A DNA stretch of 64,000 nucleotides from Phymatolithon calcareum (taxonomy: Eukaryota > Rhodophyta > Florideophyceae > Hapalidiales), in NCBI GenBank assembly GCA_977006965.1, contig OZ345380.1, forward strand, positions 1,674,001-1,738,000, given 5' to 3'. Below are positions 44,512 to 55,702 of this stretch, one piece after another. The notes beneath the pieces were generated by a model. That model was not told where the DNA came from. It saw nothing but the letters and a program-made list of their open reading frames with translations, and searched no databases. The position numbers and the translations under genes are program-made. Position 1 is the first letter of the stretch; every line of letters starts with the position of its first letter.

Positions 44512-45057
44512 TCCGGTAAAGGGAATAGATGTCGAGGCACAGTCCTGTTGTCAAGCTCGCAGCTCACCACCTTGTGTGGCGCACTTTGCAAACCTCCTCA
44601 GACGGGATTGGAGGACGCGAGCGCCAGTGTCCCTAAGAAACAGTCTTGGTGGGGGGTTTGTATTTCTGTGCGGAGGCGCCAGTTTAACGCTTGCAATATC
44701 ACCCTACAGCTGTACAGTATCATAGGTGTGTGTGTTGATCATATCGATACACGTGGCATTTATCATAAGAAGATATTTTTGTGTTAGTGATCATACTTCA
44801 ATCTCGCGCCGACATATATGCACGCGCCGAACTTCTTGTTCAGGAGAAGAAGGGGAGAAGGAGACGCGCACGCTTACCTTGCTTCCGTTTGCTCTTTTGC
44901 CTTGGTTCGTTTCCGGGGTCCAACCCCACACTCTAATAAATAACGGAGGCTCGTTCCTTTCCTCCGGGGGTTTCTGCCCGCTACAATTGCCGCGTGCGCG
45001 AGCACGTATTCTACCCTACACTGTGCTACGTGTCATACGCTACAACATACAACAGTT
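44512..45057. other. Shared upstream region of the NLR gene and the copia element
   Basis: Holds the NLR promoter and the leader, or 5' LTR, of the retroelement. A polyadenylation-like AATAAA lies at 44936-44941. No copy of this stretch was found after the element's pol gene, so an LTR pair cannot be shown. Confidence 0.4.
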
Positions 45058-46259
45058 ATGGGCCCAGGGTCTGATACAAGTGCCGTACGCGGCATCGCCG
45101 ATCCGCCGAAGTTCTCCCCCCGCCAGGATCTCTACGCCTGGCGGAAGAGTGTCGAGAATTGGTTCGACTTAATTACGGTCGGAGCTGCAAGAGGCGAAGA
45201 CAAGCATTAAAAAACTGTCTTCGCCACTCTCGGTCGTCACCTCTATGACCGAGCTCTTCCACTTGCGCAGCAGTCGATCGTTGATCATGCACAGGAGAGC
45301 AAGTTGATCGACTACAAGCAAGACGACCAGGTCGCCGCCGTCTGGGAGATTGTGGATCTCATTGCGGTTGACCCTCCTATCGTCGTCATCACTCGCTTGA
45401 TCAACTCGTTCAACAGAGTTGTGAAGTGCAAGCGAAACAAGAACGAGTCGCTACCCAGTTTGTTTCTCGGTTTCATGGTCTTGCTTCGCAGCACTTAATC
45501 CATGCAGGGGTTTCTTCTTCATCCCAAGTGGGCGAAGTTCTCGCCATAACGTTACTTGGGAATGCCAATCTTGGAGAGACTACTCATCAGAGCGCGAAGA
45601 TTCAGTTAATCAACGCTGCTCAGTCTCGAAAGGAAAAGGAGAAGAAGGCACCATATGCTCTGACAGATCGAGACTCCAAGGACCTAGAGAAGGTGAAGGA
45701 AGTGCTCTCGTCGGGATTAGCACTTAGTCAAGCGATTGAAGATGAGGACATCCCTTCCCCAACTGAGAAGCTCCAACAAGTGCATTCAGTTACCAACCAA
45801 GCACTTGAGCTGCTCACTGGAGTCATTACCAGGTCAACAGCTCCTCCGGAAGCTCAGAGAGGATCGTCATGCCGAAGCTCAGCTGCACCTCCCAGAGCTC
45901 CAATCACTCTTGATGACGCTGTCTCCGTTATTAGATCTCTTGAGCAGTCAAGTACTGAACAGGACAAGACTATTTTCACTCGAGAGGAAATTAACTCTAT
46001 GGTTCAGTCTGCCATGTTGGCTGGTTTCAGAGATCTCAGAGCAGAACGCTCAATTCCTCCCCTAAACCCGCCGAAAAAGAAGCAGACTGCTTCTGGATCG
46101 ATGCTTTCCACCGCACCTTCGCAACCAAAATCATCAAAGGTGCAAAAGTTACAGAAACGGACAAATCAAAGATTCTGTTTCGACTGTGGAGCCGAGGATC
46201 ACATTCGAGGGGCTCCTAGTCCAGAGAAGTTTCACTTCTGGACAGGGGGCCGTTTCTGA
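45058..46259 (+). pseudogene. Copia gag-like region
   Basis: Starts MGPGSDTSAVRGIADPPKFS at 45058. An in-frame TAA follows GEDKH at about 45208, but the same frame then continues coding (LGRHLYDRALPLAQQSIVDH) to about 45440, where the coding frame changes to that of 45426-46259. The second part has a helical capsid-like body and ends with an incomplete zinc knuckle (CFDCGAEDHIRG; the last Cys of CX2CX4HX4C is missing). The pol frame overlaps the last 74 bases in another frame. Typical gag of a copia element, now non-functional. Confidence 0.65.
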
Positions 46260-49200
46260 CCTATGTCCAATGTCAAGGGATCCAAACCCATTGATAGACA
46301 CAGGCTGTGGTCGAAATGTTGGTGGTGTTCGTTCAGCCGCCGCCTTATGCATCGCTTTGAACATTCCTCTTGAACTGCATCCGCTTGATTGTGAACCATT
46401 TTACCACGGATATGGCATGAATTGCAGTGATGCAAAAATTGTCTTCGCTATGTGGAAGCTACCGCTTGTTGATCTCAATGGCACTCGCTTTGAAATGCCA
46501 TTCTATGTTGTTTTGGGAGATGGACTACTTCTTGTTGGAAATGACGCTCTAAATCAATCCGATCTTATCAACAGCAAAGAAGTCCTGATAATTCCCCCCA
46601 ATGTTGCAAAATTCTCTTCTGTGCAACTTACTCTGCCAATCTATAATGTCGAAGTGGACGGAGTAGTTCGCACATTTCTTATGGTCGTACAGTCGCAGAA
46701 GAAGTCTTTTTCGCACTATTTCTCCTCAGTGAAATCATTGCACGCATCAATCGCCCGGCTCGATACGTCAAAATTTAATGAAGGGCGATATTGCAAATGG
46801 TTTGCCTACAAGCTTCACCTTTTTACTCATTTCTCCTTGCCGGACGTGATTCTCATTTGTCAGCAAGCGAGTATATTGACGCCTCCATTACGGCAAGCAT
46901 TGGAAATGGCGATTCAAAAGTGCAACAGTTGCAAAACTACTGGGAGACCAAGCAGTGCGAAGAAAGTGTCATTCGACAAGCTTCTTCGTACGTTCAACGA
47001 CCATGTCCAGATTAACTTCTTATTCATCCAAGAACTTGGTGGAAATCCAATTCTCCACGCCAGGGATAAGTCGACTGGATATTCTGAAACAAGACTCCTT
47101 TCCTCGAAGGATATGGATATGGCATCTGAAGTCTTTCAAAAATTGTGGGTTTATTCGCATGGACCTCCAAGGATTGTTTCCGGTGATACAGAATTCAAAA
47201 ACTCCACATTCATTCGTGCTCTTGAATCATGCGGAACAAGATTTGAGCCTCGTCCTGCTCGACGTCACAACAAAATCGGTATCGTCGAAGCAAGGCATAA
47301 TAGTCTTCGTCTTCTCGTCCAGCGATTGACGAAAGACGCAGAGCGTTTTAAGGCTCTACACGGCATTCCAATTCCAAGCTCTGCTATTCTCTCGAAAGCT
47401 ACATTCCTTGCTAATGTATTGCGAGGAAATTCAAAACTCAGCAGCTTTGAACTTGCTCGAGGATATCACCCTTCTATTGCTGGTTTGCCTCAAACTGCAG
47501 TCTCGAAGGAAATATTCGATGCACGTCAAGAACAAATGGCTCGGAGAGCCATATCTCGTATGCTTTCCTCGAGAGCCCCGAGCTTGATCAAGAAAAATCT
47601 TCTACCAAAAGGTACACCTGTATACTATTTCGTTAAAGGGAATAAGCAAGGAATATGGAACATCGGATTTGTTGCTGACGCGAAAGAACACTTGGTTGAG
47701 GTATCTCGGAATTCTAAGGGCTCTGGTCACAAGATTCTCGTGGCATATGAAGACATTCGTATGGTACCTTCTACGTCCTTACTGTACGAGATGGAAAATA
47801 TCGAGCTCGAACTCAATCAAGAGAATGATGACTTGCGACCCGTTCCTATGTCGATTTCAACACCAGCTTCATCATCAGCTACTCAGCATTCAGAAGAAGC
47901 TGTGCTCTGGGCTAGTCATCCACTCTCGCGGTCTCTCTTCTCGAAATCAGTTCGTTCGAAGAGTTTCGATGGACAATCTTTCGATATCGATTCGCCGACA
48001 TCTAATGACTCACCCGGAAAAGATATCGGAGAATACTCGTTCAGGCCTCCATCGGAACTTCCTCTTGAATTACCTTCTAGTGAGGACAAAATTCTCGAAA
48101 AGGTCAAGGATATTATTGGGGATAATCCAGCGACAGAGTTTCAATTACAATTTGTTCCTCATTGGCTGCTAAAGAAGGCTATGGATGTCGAGAAGGAGAA
48201 GTACAAAAAATCTGTCGAAGTGGTCTCAATCAGAGACATACCGCGTTCTGCCAATGTTATTTCGTCTCATCACTTTTTCACGCTGAAAAAGGACGAACAT
48301 ATTGGGAAATTCAAGCTGAAATGCCGAATGGTCCCTCATGGAAATCAAGATTCTATGAAGGACATGCTTCGATCTGATTCGTCTACTGCTCAGTTTCCAG
48401 TCATACGAACAGTACTATCGATGGCTGCTTTAAATCGGCTCCAACTCGCTAAAATCGACACATCCGGTGCTTATTTGGAAGCTAAGGACATAGAGCGAGA
48501 CATCTATGTGAGGCCTCCAACCTCTTGGATGACATATCCTCGTGAGCGATGGAGACTACTAAAGCCTGCGTATGGTTTGGTCGATTCTGGAAGGCTATGG
48601 CAGCTTGACGTAGAAGGATGGATGCTTTCCTCCTACAAGCTTGAACAGATTCCTGGTTTTCCGCAGCTATTCGTACTGCGAGAGTCGAAACGTCGTCCAG
48701 ATCTTTTCATTGCTAAGGTTGTCGACGACTTCCTTCTGGCTGGAAATCCATCTCAAATACACCGTTTCCACGATGCTTTATCCGCGGAGTACAAGGTTGG
48801 ATTATTTAATCCCCATCCTCCTTTTGTTTTCAATCGTCTACGTATTGATGTCAACGCCAATGGCGATATTCGAGCATCAATGGAAGAGTTCATGGAGACT
48901 ATAAAGCCTCTTGACATTTCTCGTCTGAGACGCAAGCAAAACAATGATAAGGCCAGTTCAGACGAAATTACAAGCTTTCTTTCGGTTACCGGTAAGCTTA
49001 ACTTTCTTGGCCATGGTGTTTTGCCTGTCGCTAGATTTGTGGCAAGCCATTATCAGCAACGGATAAGTCGATTAACCGTGGCTGATATGCGAGAATTGAA
49101 CTCCGCTCTTAAAGAAGTGCAGAACCTGCAGCCGATCTTGTTTTATCCAGTCCCGCCTTTGAGTTTCAAAGCAAAATATCTTGCCTTCTCAGACGCCTCT

Positions 49201-49704
49201 CAAGGACGCTACTCATAGGGTCAAACGGGATATATTTCAGGACTCTTCTTTCAAACCCAAACTTCGCTTTTGTACCATGTCTTGGACTGGCACAGCTCAA
49301 AGCAAAGTCGTGTCTCCTTTTCTTCTATTGGGTGCGAAATAATCGCTGCAGAAGCTTCTGCCGACCGTGCCGGTTCTATGGTACAGAGCATCCGCACTCT
49401 TCATGATGCTCACTATTCGCTTCCTTTAGTGCTCACAGTGGACTCGCTTGGACTTTATTCGACTATCACCACGCTCCACGAAGGCAAAGACTATCGTCTG
49501 CGCCCAACTGTCGCTCGTTTACGTGATTGATTTGAATCGGGGGAAATCAGCACGATACAATGGATTGCTGGTTCCAGGAACATCGCTGATGCCTTGACCA
49601 AGCGCAACACAGAAATGTATCGGACCCTCAATCAAGTTTGCTCCACTGGGAAAATTGAATCCAATCTATTCGAAACTTCCAAACGAGCTTTATCACAAGA
49701 CTAG
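46186..49704 (+). pseudogene. Copia pol: protease, integrase, RT, RNase H
   Basis: Open for 1010 codons to a TAG at 49216. In-frame RNase H sequence follows it (a second stop at 49528) up to a TAG at 49702. The aspartic protease site is LIDTGCG (Asp38). The integrase has a zinc-binding part ending KCNSCKTTG, then a core in which the first acidic residue is replaced by Asn (VQINFLF, residue 277), while the second (VSGDTEF, Asp334) and third (GIVEARH, Glu368) remain. The reverse transcriptase has KIDTSGAYLEA and KVVDDFLLAG (Asp847/848). RNase H has FSDAS and ends with NIADALTK. With stops in RNase H and a lost integrase Asp the copy cannot be autonomous. The pol start used is the first ATG in frame; a gag-pol frameshift is more likely. 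Confidence 0.85.
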
Positions 49705-49805
49705 CTATAGTCTATATTTCGCTTCTACTACTTCCCTTGCCAGCTAGGCAATAAGTCTACCGCATGCAACGCATCTCAAGGTAAATTCTTATCCGCTTGA
49801 CTCAA

Positions 49806-50939
49806 TCAGGACCTTGTGTTACTCCCACTGTTCCTGGCTTCCAACCGCTTCCTCTTCTGCGACGCAGATAATCCTCTTCGTGCCCGTTTGCTCGAAGAAG
49901 AAAAGACATTTACCTTGCGGCACTCGACAACCTCCTCAAGTCGCGCGCTCTCCCCGCAACAGGCACTAAGTGCCTCAGCTGACAGCTTCAGTGGTTTCGT
50001 TTCCATGCTGTCGTAAATCTTGCGTCTGTCTGCGTCAACACATATCAGGTGATCAACGCCGGGATATCCGCGCAGTCTAACGAGACAGACACCTTTCATC
50101 GAGTGCAAGACCCAATGCACGTCGAAGTGTTTCTTCTCGCTTCCGTCGTACTCGCGGAATTTATCCAGACTGACGAAACCAATAGTACTTTTAACCCACT
50201 TTTGTAAGTCTTTGAGGTTTCGTGCAGATGGATAAGGGCGAGCGTTCGCCACAATGTTCGCTCGCTCAACCCCATCCTTAACAAACACACTGTTCGCCAA
50301 CGCTCCCAGTGTGCATGGCATATGCCGATTTGCAGCGAACACGTGCCCATCAGTGTAATAATGTCGAGCACTATGGGACGAACGCCTAAACCCTGGTCCG
50401 CCAAGCACGCGTGTTTGCCCTGGATGCCTGAAGCACCAGTAATCAACTGAATCAAGAATTTGATCCTTAGTTTTTCCTGGTTGCTGCATCGGGTGCACAT
50501 CATCGAAAGTCCCGCTTGAGCCCGCTGTCGCTGCTCCAAGGGACGTGATGTCCATCGTGAACAAAAGAAGCGGATACCAACGTTTGTCTTCCCCGGCACC
50601 ATACATACAGCCGGCTTCAAAACCTCGAGACGGATCGCTTCTTTCGCAATATTTCACGTACCACACATCCCAGCGATCGGTATCTAGAGAGTTAGTCATC
50701 TCCAGACTGATCGACTCGGTCAAGCCCCATTGACGGGCAGTGATCACATCTAGCTTTCGGTTGGGACGGGCGTCACACCACGCCTTCACACTTTTCCCCA
50801 CCAAAGCTAAAAATCGATCTCCGTTCATCCGCACGACACTTTGTACATGCTTGAAATTAATCCTGTACGGCTCGGATGATCGGATAGAGCTCCTATCGCC
50901 GGTGTACCACACTGCCTTGCGCCAATGCGGATGGATCAC
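49806..50939 (-). CDS. Papain-fold-like protein, probably transposon-associated
   Basis: An uninterrupted 377-codon frame. The C-terminal half has a possible cysteine-peptidase layout: MPCTLGALANSVF (Cys followed by a helix with Leu-Ala-Asn), then about 90 residues later GVCLVRLRGYPGVDHLICVD with His and Asp, and RRKIYDSME. The N-terminal half (WDVWYVKYCERSDPSRG and WYPLLLFTMDITSLGAA) has no match I know. The protein ends with basic runs (KRARRG, SQKRKRLEA) that could target the nucleus. Its first about 17 codons overlap, on the opposite strand, the pogo-like transposase frame, so the N-terminus is not original and the true start may be at an internal Met (VRMNGDRFLAL). The family assignment is tentative. 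Confidence 0.45.
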   Translation of the reverse strand: MIHPHWRKAVWYTGDRSSIRSSEPYRINFKHVQSVVRMNGDRFLALVGKSVKAWCDARPNRKLDVITARQWGLTESISLEMTNSLDTDRWDVWYVKYCERSDPSRGFEAGCMYGAGEDKRWYPLLLFTMDITSLGAATAGSSGTFDDVHPMQQPGKTKDQILDSVDYWCFRHPGQTRVLGGPGFRRSSHSARHYYTDGHVFAANRHMPCTLGALANSVFVKDGVERANIVANARPYPSARNLKDLQKWVKSTIGFVSLDKFREYDGSEKKHFDVHWVLHSMKGVCLVRLRGYPGVDHLICVDADRRKIYDSMETKPLKLSAEALSACCGESARLEEVVECRKVNVFSSSSKRARRGLSASQKRKRLEARNSGSNTRS

Positions 50940-51994
50940 AAAAACTGCCGATGGCCATCATTGGAAAGACCAAGAATCCGAGTTGTTTTCGCCTCGGAAG
51001 GCCTCCCGTTCCCTATTTCTCGAACAAGACGGCGTGGTCGAACACAGTGACCTTTCGCCAATGGTTCAACTACGTTTTTCTACCTCATGTGCGAAAGACG
51101 AGGTCAAAAAACGTTGCTCTTATCGTTGATAATGCCAGCTCGCACAGTGAATTGAAAGACATCCGTGGTCAAGTCATAGTCCTTCCTTTGCCGCCCAATG
51201 TAACAGCTGTGCACCAAACCATGGACATGGGAATTATTGCGGCCTGGAAGAAAGCATACCGACGCGAGATGCTGCGTGAAATCATCCGGGACATCGAAAC
51301 TCGAGCCGAGCGGCGCGAACTGAACAAGAACCGTGCTGGTGGAATGAATGGTCTAGCAGAAGGATATGCGCCACACATATTGGACGTCGCGAAACTGATG
51401 CAGTCGTCTTGGGAGACCGTATCTCAAATGACGATAGCTCGTTGCTGGGTCAAATCGGACTGTTTGCCGCTGGCAGCAAGCACTGATGTGAACGCTACGT
51501 ATGGTAGAATGACTAATCTGTCCCGCTCGAAAGATGTCAGCGACGTCATCGAGATGCTGCGTAAATTGAAAGTCAGTTTACCAGATGACGACACGCTCAG
51601 AGCTGAAATAGACGACGACGTCAGACACGAGGATGTGGAGCGTTGGTTTGAGGTGGAGGATGATATAGACGTTCAAGAGGCTTTCGTTTCAGATGTTGCA
51701 GATGTATTTGAGGAGCCTGTAATTCAAAGCGCACATGAACCTGACAAGGAGAGCGAAGACGAAGAAGTTTCTGCGGTAATTGCATCTCCCCCAGCTCTCG
51801 CTGATTTGCACACCATGTTTCGCCCTCTTCAAGAGTCTGCGTTTTTGTGCAACCTTCCCGACGCTAGTAGTCTTCTTCAACGAGCATTTCGAGTATTCAT
51901 GGACGCTATTCGAAAGAAGAACAATTATAAGCAGAGACAGCTACTAGTCTCAGAGATGTTCAACAAGCGTCCTGAAGATGAAACACGCCAGTAA
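50888..51994 (+). pseudogene. Pogo/Tigger-type DDE transposase, 5'-truncated
   Basis: The frame opens right after a TAG at 50885 and contains CANADGSQKLPMAIIGKTKN, FSNKTAWSNTVTFRQWFNYV, LIVDNASSHSEL (second catalytic Asp) and LPPNVTAVHQTMDMGIIAAW (third Asp), a hallmark of the CENP-B/pogo/Tigger/jerky DDE_1 family. The first Asp and the N-terminal helix-turn-helix DNA-binding half are missing, cut off where the opposite-strand gene begins. The C-terminal part has an acidic stretch (EVEDDIDVQEAF) common in this family. A candidate 3' terminal repeat, ending GCGACCCCCCCTG followed by TA, is at 52109-52143. In a complete element the enzyme excises and inserts at TA dinucleotides. Confidence 0.82.
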
Positions 51995-52166
51995 ATTCGT
52001 TCTCCCCGTTCTCAGTGCAACATCGTTGGGGGTCACGGAAACCACGCTTTCAAAGCTTCTGTTAATTTCATTTAGTGCGGAACCTAGATAATGCACATTT
52101 TTTTGGTCTGGTTCGATGTAGCACTATATAGCGACCCCCCCTGTATGGTGCAATCTGATTTCCAAC

Positions 52167-52269
52167 GAGGGAATTGGATATCTAGGACTCTTAGAGTTGT
52201 AAAATTGGATATCTAGGTCTACTCGGTCTGTGTGTACCGCCACCCCCACCCCGAAGCTCACCTCGCCAC
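52167..52269 (+). repeat. MULE left terminal inverted repeat
   Basis: Contains the sub-motif TTGGATATCTAGG twice and a C-rich run (CCGCCACCCCCACCCC). Partner at 53269-53371, inverted. Confidence 0.92.
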
Positions 52270-53306
52270 CTAGTCGGTCTCCGTGAGGTCGATGATGACT
52301 TTCTCGGCGGCTTTCTTCGCCTCCTTTCGCTTCGACACAGCCATGCGTTTAATGTTCGGATTTTCGCACGTCGACGCAAAGTGCCCCGTCATTCCACACG
52401 CGGGGCAGAGGCGAGGATGGCTGTCTGACGGCTCGTACGGGCACATTCGCTAGCGTCCGGGCTTTCGGTTGAGGTCAGCGGGTATCAGCTCTATCTGATC
52501 TAGTTGCTCTCCATGCACTGCCGCACGCTTCACGGCGGGCGCGTACTGCTTGCGCCACGTTTCGGAAAGCCAAATCGGGTTGAACCAGCGAATGTCCCAC
52601 GGGTTAAACTCCTCCAGTTTGCTCGCCGTGTGCGCAGCGTTGATGGAGGCCACAACGTGGGAGCATGGACGTAGGTACTCCTCACCATGCTTGCACTCGC
52701 AGTTGTACTCGAAATTGCGGGTGACTCGCACATTGTACGCCGCAGTTAGTGGGATAGCGCGGGGTCACGCGCCTTGAGCGCGCTCATGAATGACGTTAAC
52801 ACGCGGTACTGGCCGAAGTGCTGATCGTTGCCACCCTTTTTGCCCTTCAGAACTCGATGTGCCTGGTCCGCGCTTATCTCGATGCCCGATTGGCGCTTCA
52901 CCATTTCTTGAAGTTGACGAGTGTTCCCACCCGACCTGCCTTTGGTAGGAACAATGTCTTTGATTGCGGGAGCAAGACTAGCCAACAACGACGTCTTCAC
53001 TTGCCGCGCCCACTGATGTCCCCCGGGGCACATGTGATATTCGAATTGAGTCAACCTGATGCCCTCTTCCCCCTTTAGTGCCGACGCGTAGGCGCGAAAG
53101 CCACATTGGTCCCGTTCTGCGCTGCAAACGACGCTGATTCTTCTTGGACGGCGGTCGAAGATGAGGTGCGACTTATTTAGCCCGGCATTGTGCGCGACAA
53201 TCACTGCAAGCAAGTCGTCGAATGTGTCTCCATCGTACTCGCCGCGCTGGAGTATCACCCGCATTTTAGTGGCGAGGTGAGCTTCGGGGTGGGGGTGGCG
53301 GTACAC
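52270..53306 (-). pseudogene. MULE transposase without catalytic core
   Basis: The N-terminal part (53306-52746) has a Cys/His region (CSAERDQCGFRAYASAL, MCPGGHQWAR) and the helical segment ending LTSFMSALKARDP that precedes the DDE core in MULEs. The frame then shifts directly into the C-terminal part (52740-52450), which carries a SWIM zinc finger (CECKHGEEYLRPCSH) and the usual following W-rich helix (NPWDIRWFNPIWL). After an in-frame TAG at 52450 comes a CCHC knuckle (CPACGMTGHFASTC), ending at 52270. The whole DDE domain is absent, so the element depended on a relative for movement. Keeping both DNA/RNA-binding ends but not the enzyme is common for deletion derivatives. Confidence 0.85.
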
Positions 53307-53371
53307 ACAGACCGAGTAGACCTAGATATCCAATTTTACAACTGTAAGAGTCCTAGATATCCAATTCCCTC
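53269..53371 (+). repeat. MULE right terminal inverted repeat
   Basis: Exact-length inverse partner of 52167-52269. It overlaps the start of the transposase frame, which begins within the repeat at 53306. Confidence 0.92.
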
Positions 53372-53559
53372 ATATTGAATCGGATGTAATCAAATGAAAA
53401 ATTTGGATTCATCACAAAGTCCTTGTTATCTGGAGGATGCGGGAAATACAGTATCACGTGTACGCTGTACAGTATTACATAACTACTCAAAGAAACTTCA
53501 CGTGACCAGCAGTACTTATTCCAAAATATTTCCCGCAAGTAACCAAAGCCGCTCTTCTT

Positions 53560-55126
53560 TCAACTCAGCATTTGCCCCGACACCACCGACGCCGCCGCCA
53601 CAGGTATTGTGCCAGTAGGCGCCGGCACCAGCGTTGCAAATCCGTGCGTACTCATCACGATGCGATAGTCAGGCACGGCGTCGGACCCTCTCGGTGCCAT
53701 ATACACCTCCCCATCAGCGTCGATCACAACCTCCATGGCGGAGAAGACGGTCGCCGCCACCGGATGCACCACCGTCATACCATCAACAACACTAGGGCAG
53801 TGCGCTAAGTAGCTAGGACGCTTGGAGCCAACATGCACAGAGCAGAAGAGAAGATGGAGCCAAACCCACCGCGCAGCGTCGGGCCCAGCGCATCCGCCGA
53901 GCACCTGATTGGCCATGAAGCGACCGTCTGGCTGTCGAAGCGGCTCTGACCGCTTGCTGAACCCGAACGAGAGCACCTGCAACTGCGTCACGCCGTTCAA
54001 GCCTCCAAGCATTCGTTGCTTTGGCCCGTCACTTTCGAAGTGGAAGTCGCCGTTACGAACAAAGAGCGTGCCGCGGTAACTCTTCGGCACTTTGCTTTTG
54101 ATGGAGTCAGAGTCTGGCAGCTCAATGCGCCAACCGTGCGCACCAGTGAGTGCGAAGCGTCCGACAGTGCGCAACACACGCGTCAGCGGCCCAGCGTACG
54201 CCATACACCCGAGATGTTCCACCTCGTACGCACTCGCTTCCCCAGCCCCCGCCCTCGACTCCATCTTCACCACACCCCCCCTCGCCGCCATGTCGTCACC
54301 ATGCAGAGGCACACGCTGCAGGACCGCGTGCGCCGCGCGCGACTTCTCGGCCCACGCACCAGGCGCCAGACGGCCCATCGCGCGCACAGCAGCGCATTCT
54401 GCGAAATGCACGACGATACACGCGTCCACAAGCGCACACGCCTTATTCGCATATGCGAACGGCGCCGCATGCTCGAGCCACGAGTCCCGCGAGGCGAAGA
54501 CCAGGGTGTTGATGTCGGGGGCGAACACGTGCTCGACGAAGAGCTTTATGGCGCGGAAGCATGGGGCGTCGTCGAGAGTCGCGGACCTGACAGTGACGCC
54601 AGAAGCGGCGCGCGCAACCGTGACTGAATAGCCAGCAGCGTCGACCACAACCGTCTCCTCTTCTTCCGCGCCGCCGTCAGCGCTGATGTCTGAGGCGCGC
54701 CGCGTACACAGTCAGCAGGAAGAGCTTCCAGCAAGCGGCGTTAAGGAAGACAGCGACGGCGTGTCGGGGCGTTGACGGCGGAGACGCAACGTCGAAGCAG
54801 GCGCGGGAGATGTGCAGCAGTTGAGCGACGAGTGTGACGAGGGGGGAGGCGCGGAGTAGGGGCAAATGGAGGGAGAGCGGGATCGCGCGGACGACGAAGG
54901 TGTCGTAGGCTGTGCGGAGAGAGAAGACGCCGCCTTCGGCGGGGAGAACTTGCAGCGTGCCGTGCGACACGGCGTCTTTGTGAACGCGAATGCGCACATG
55001 GGGGTTTCCGCGCTCAGCAGCCTGGATAAGCAGGTACTCCAGCGGCGACAGCTGCGTCGCTAGACGAAGGACGTCGACAGTGGGCGCGGCGGAGTCTGTG
55101 AGTGTCACGACGCCAAACACTGGCAC
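53560..55126 (-). CDS. Unrecognised gene family U, copy 2
   Basis: Two minus-strand frames (55126-54677 and about 54690-53560) together form a protein of roughly 515 residues; a one-base shift near 54690-54700 separates them. The first carries VDVLRLATQLSPLEYLLIQA, LVTLVAQLLHISRACF and FLNAACWKLFLLTVYA. The second carries a helical part, then GWRIELPDSDS, YRGTLFVRNGDFHFESDG, KRPSYLAHCPSVVDGMTVV and DAVPDYRIVMSTHGFATLVP. Every one of these has a counterpart in the same order at 33692-36078. Much higher GC than the other copy. Both frames start with non-ATG codons, so the real start lies upstream, probably in 55136-55702. Compositionally a folded cytosolic protein with no signal or membrane helix. 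The shift may be real or an assembly error. Confidence 0.5.
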
Positions 55127-55135
55127 GCTTGCACA

Positions 55136-55702
55136 TTACGTGCGAAGCTCGACGTCGTGCGGTTCTGATGGCATGTCTGCTGCGATCGCGGAAGAAACAT
55201 CGACCCCTGGCTCCTCGAACAAAGAGTCCACAGATGGCGCTATGGATTCGTGGTGCGGTTCGCTGGCGGCGGCGACGACGTGTGCGACGGTGCGAGTGGC
55301 GGGGGTGTTCGCGATGTCGCGCAAGGGCGAATTGGAGATAAACAGTTGAGCGGGGCTACACGGTTCGAGGCGGCGCTCGGATATGGCGCGGTGCACCAGG
55401 GCGTCGCCCTTGCGCACGAGTTCGTGCTGTGCGTTGGCATCGGTGAGCGTGGTGAGATGGAGGATGTGCGCTTTGCAGTTGAGGAGGACATGTTCGGGGA
55501 TAGAGAGGACGTGCATGGTGCGGACTATGTATGGAAGAGGTAACCGGGGGACGCGAAGAGGTTGATTGTGTAGCGTGCGTGTCTCAAAAAATGTCACAAG
55601 GGGATATAACTGAGCGTGCAGCTGAAAGGAAATGCCAACACCAGATAGTGTTTCAAAAAATGCAATTTGCGGTCTTGAGGTGCCACTGCTTCTTGAGAAC
55701 AA
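55136..55702 (-). CDS. Possible 5' part of family-U copy 2
   Basis: A 188-codon frame ending 10 bases before the next family-U frame begins. It contains VRTMHVLSIPEHVLLNCKAH and ANAQHELVRKGDALVHRAIS, and ends in an Ala/Pro/Glu-rich stretch. The corresponding place in copy 1 (36363-36127) has ARNSGTFLSANLYHSRTSLR, with only weak similarity. It is either the N-terminal part of the same gene, joined by a frame change, or an independent small gene. Confidence 0.35.
   Translation of the reverse strand: MFSRSSGTSRPQIAFFETLSGVGISFQLHAQLYPLVTFFETRTLHNQPLRVPRLPLPYIVRTMHVLSIPEHVLLNCKAHILHLTTLTDANAQHELVRKGDALVHRAISERRLEPCSPAQLFISNSPLRDIANTPATRTVAHVVAAASEPHHESIAPSVDSLFEEPGVDVSSAIAADMPSEPHDVELRT

Larger units (their letters stand above)
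45058..49704 (+). mobile_element. Ty1/copia-type LTR retrotransposon, decayed
   Basis: Gag-like frames, then protease, integrase, reverse transcriptase and RNase H. Integrase before RT is diagnostic of the copia group. Several stops and a frameshift break it, and no LTR pair is visible. It probably lost its 3' LTR. Confidence 0.88.
52167..53371 (-). mobile_element. MULE (Mutator-like) element, internally deleted
   Basis: Bounded by 103-base terminal inverted repeats (52167-52269 and 53269-53371), which match base for base except for about one position. The outer end reads GAGGGAATTGGATATCTAGG. Between them lie remnants of a MULE transposase. No 9-bp target-site duplication was found at the flanks. 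It starts 22 bases after the pogo element's TA. Confidence 0.88.
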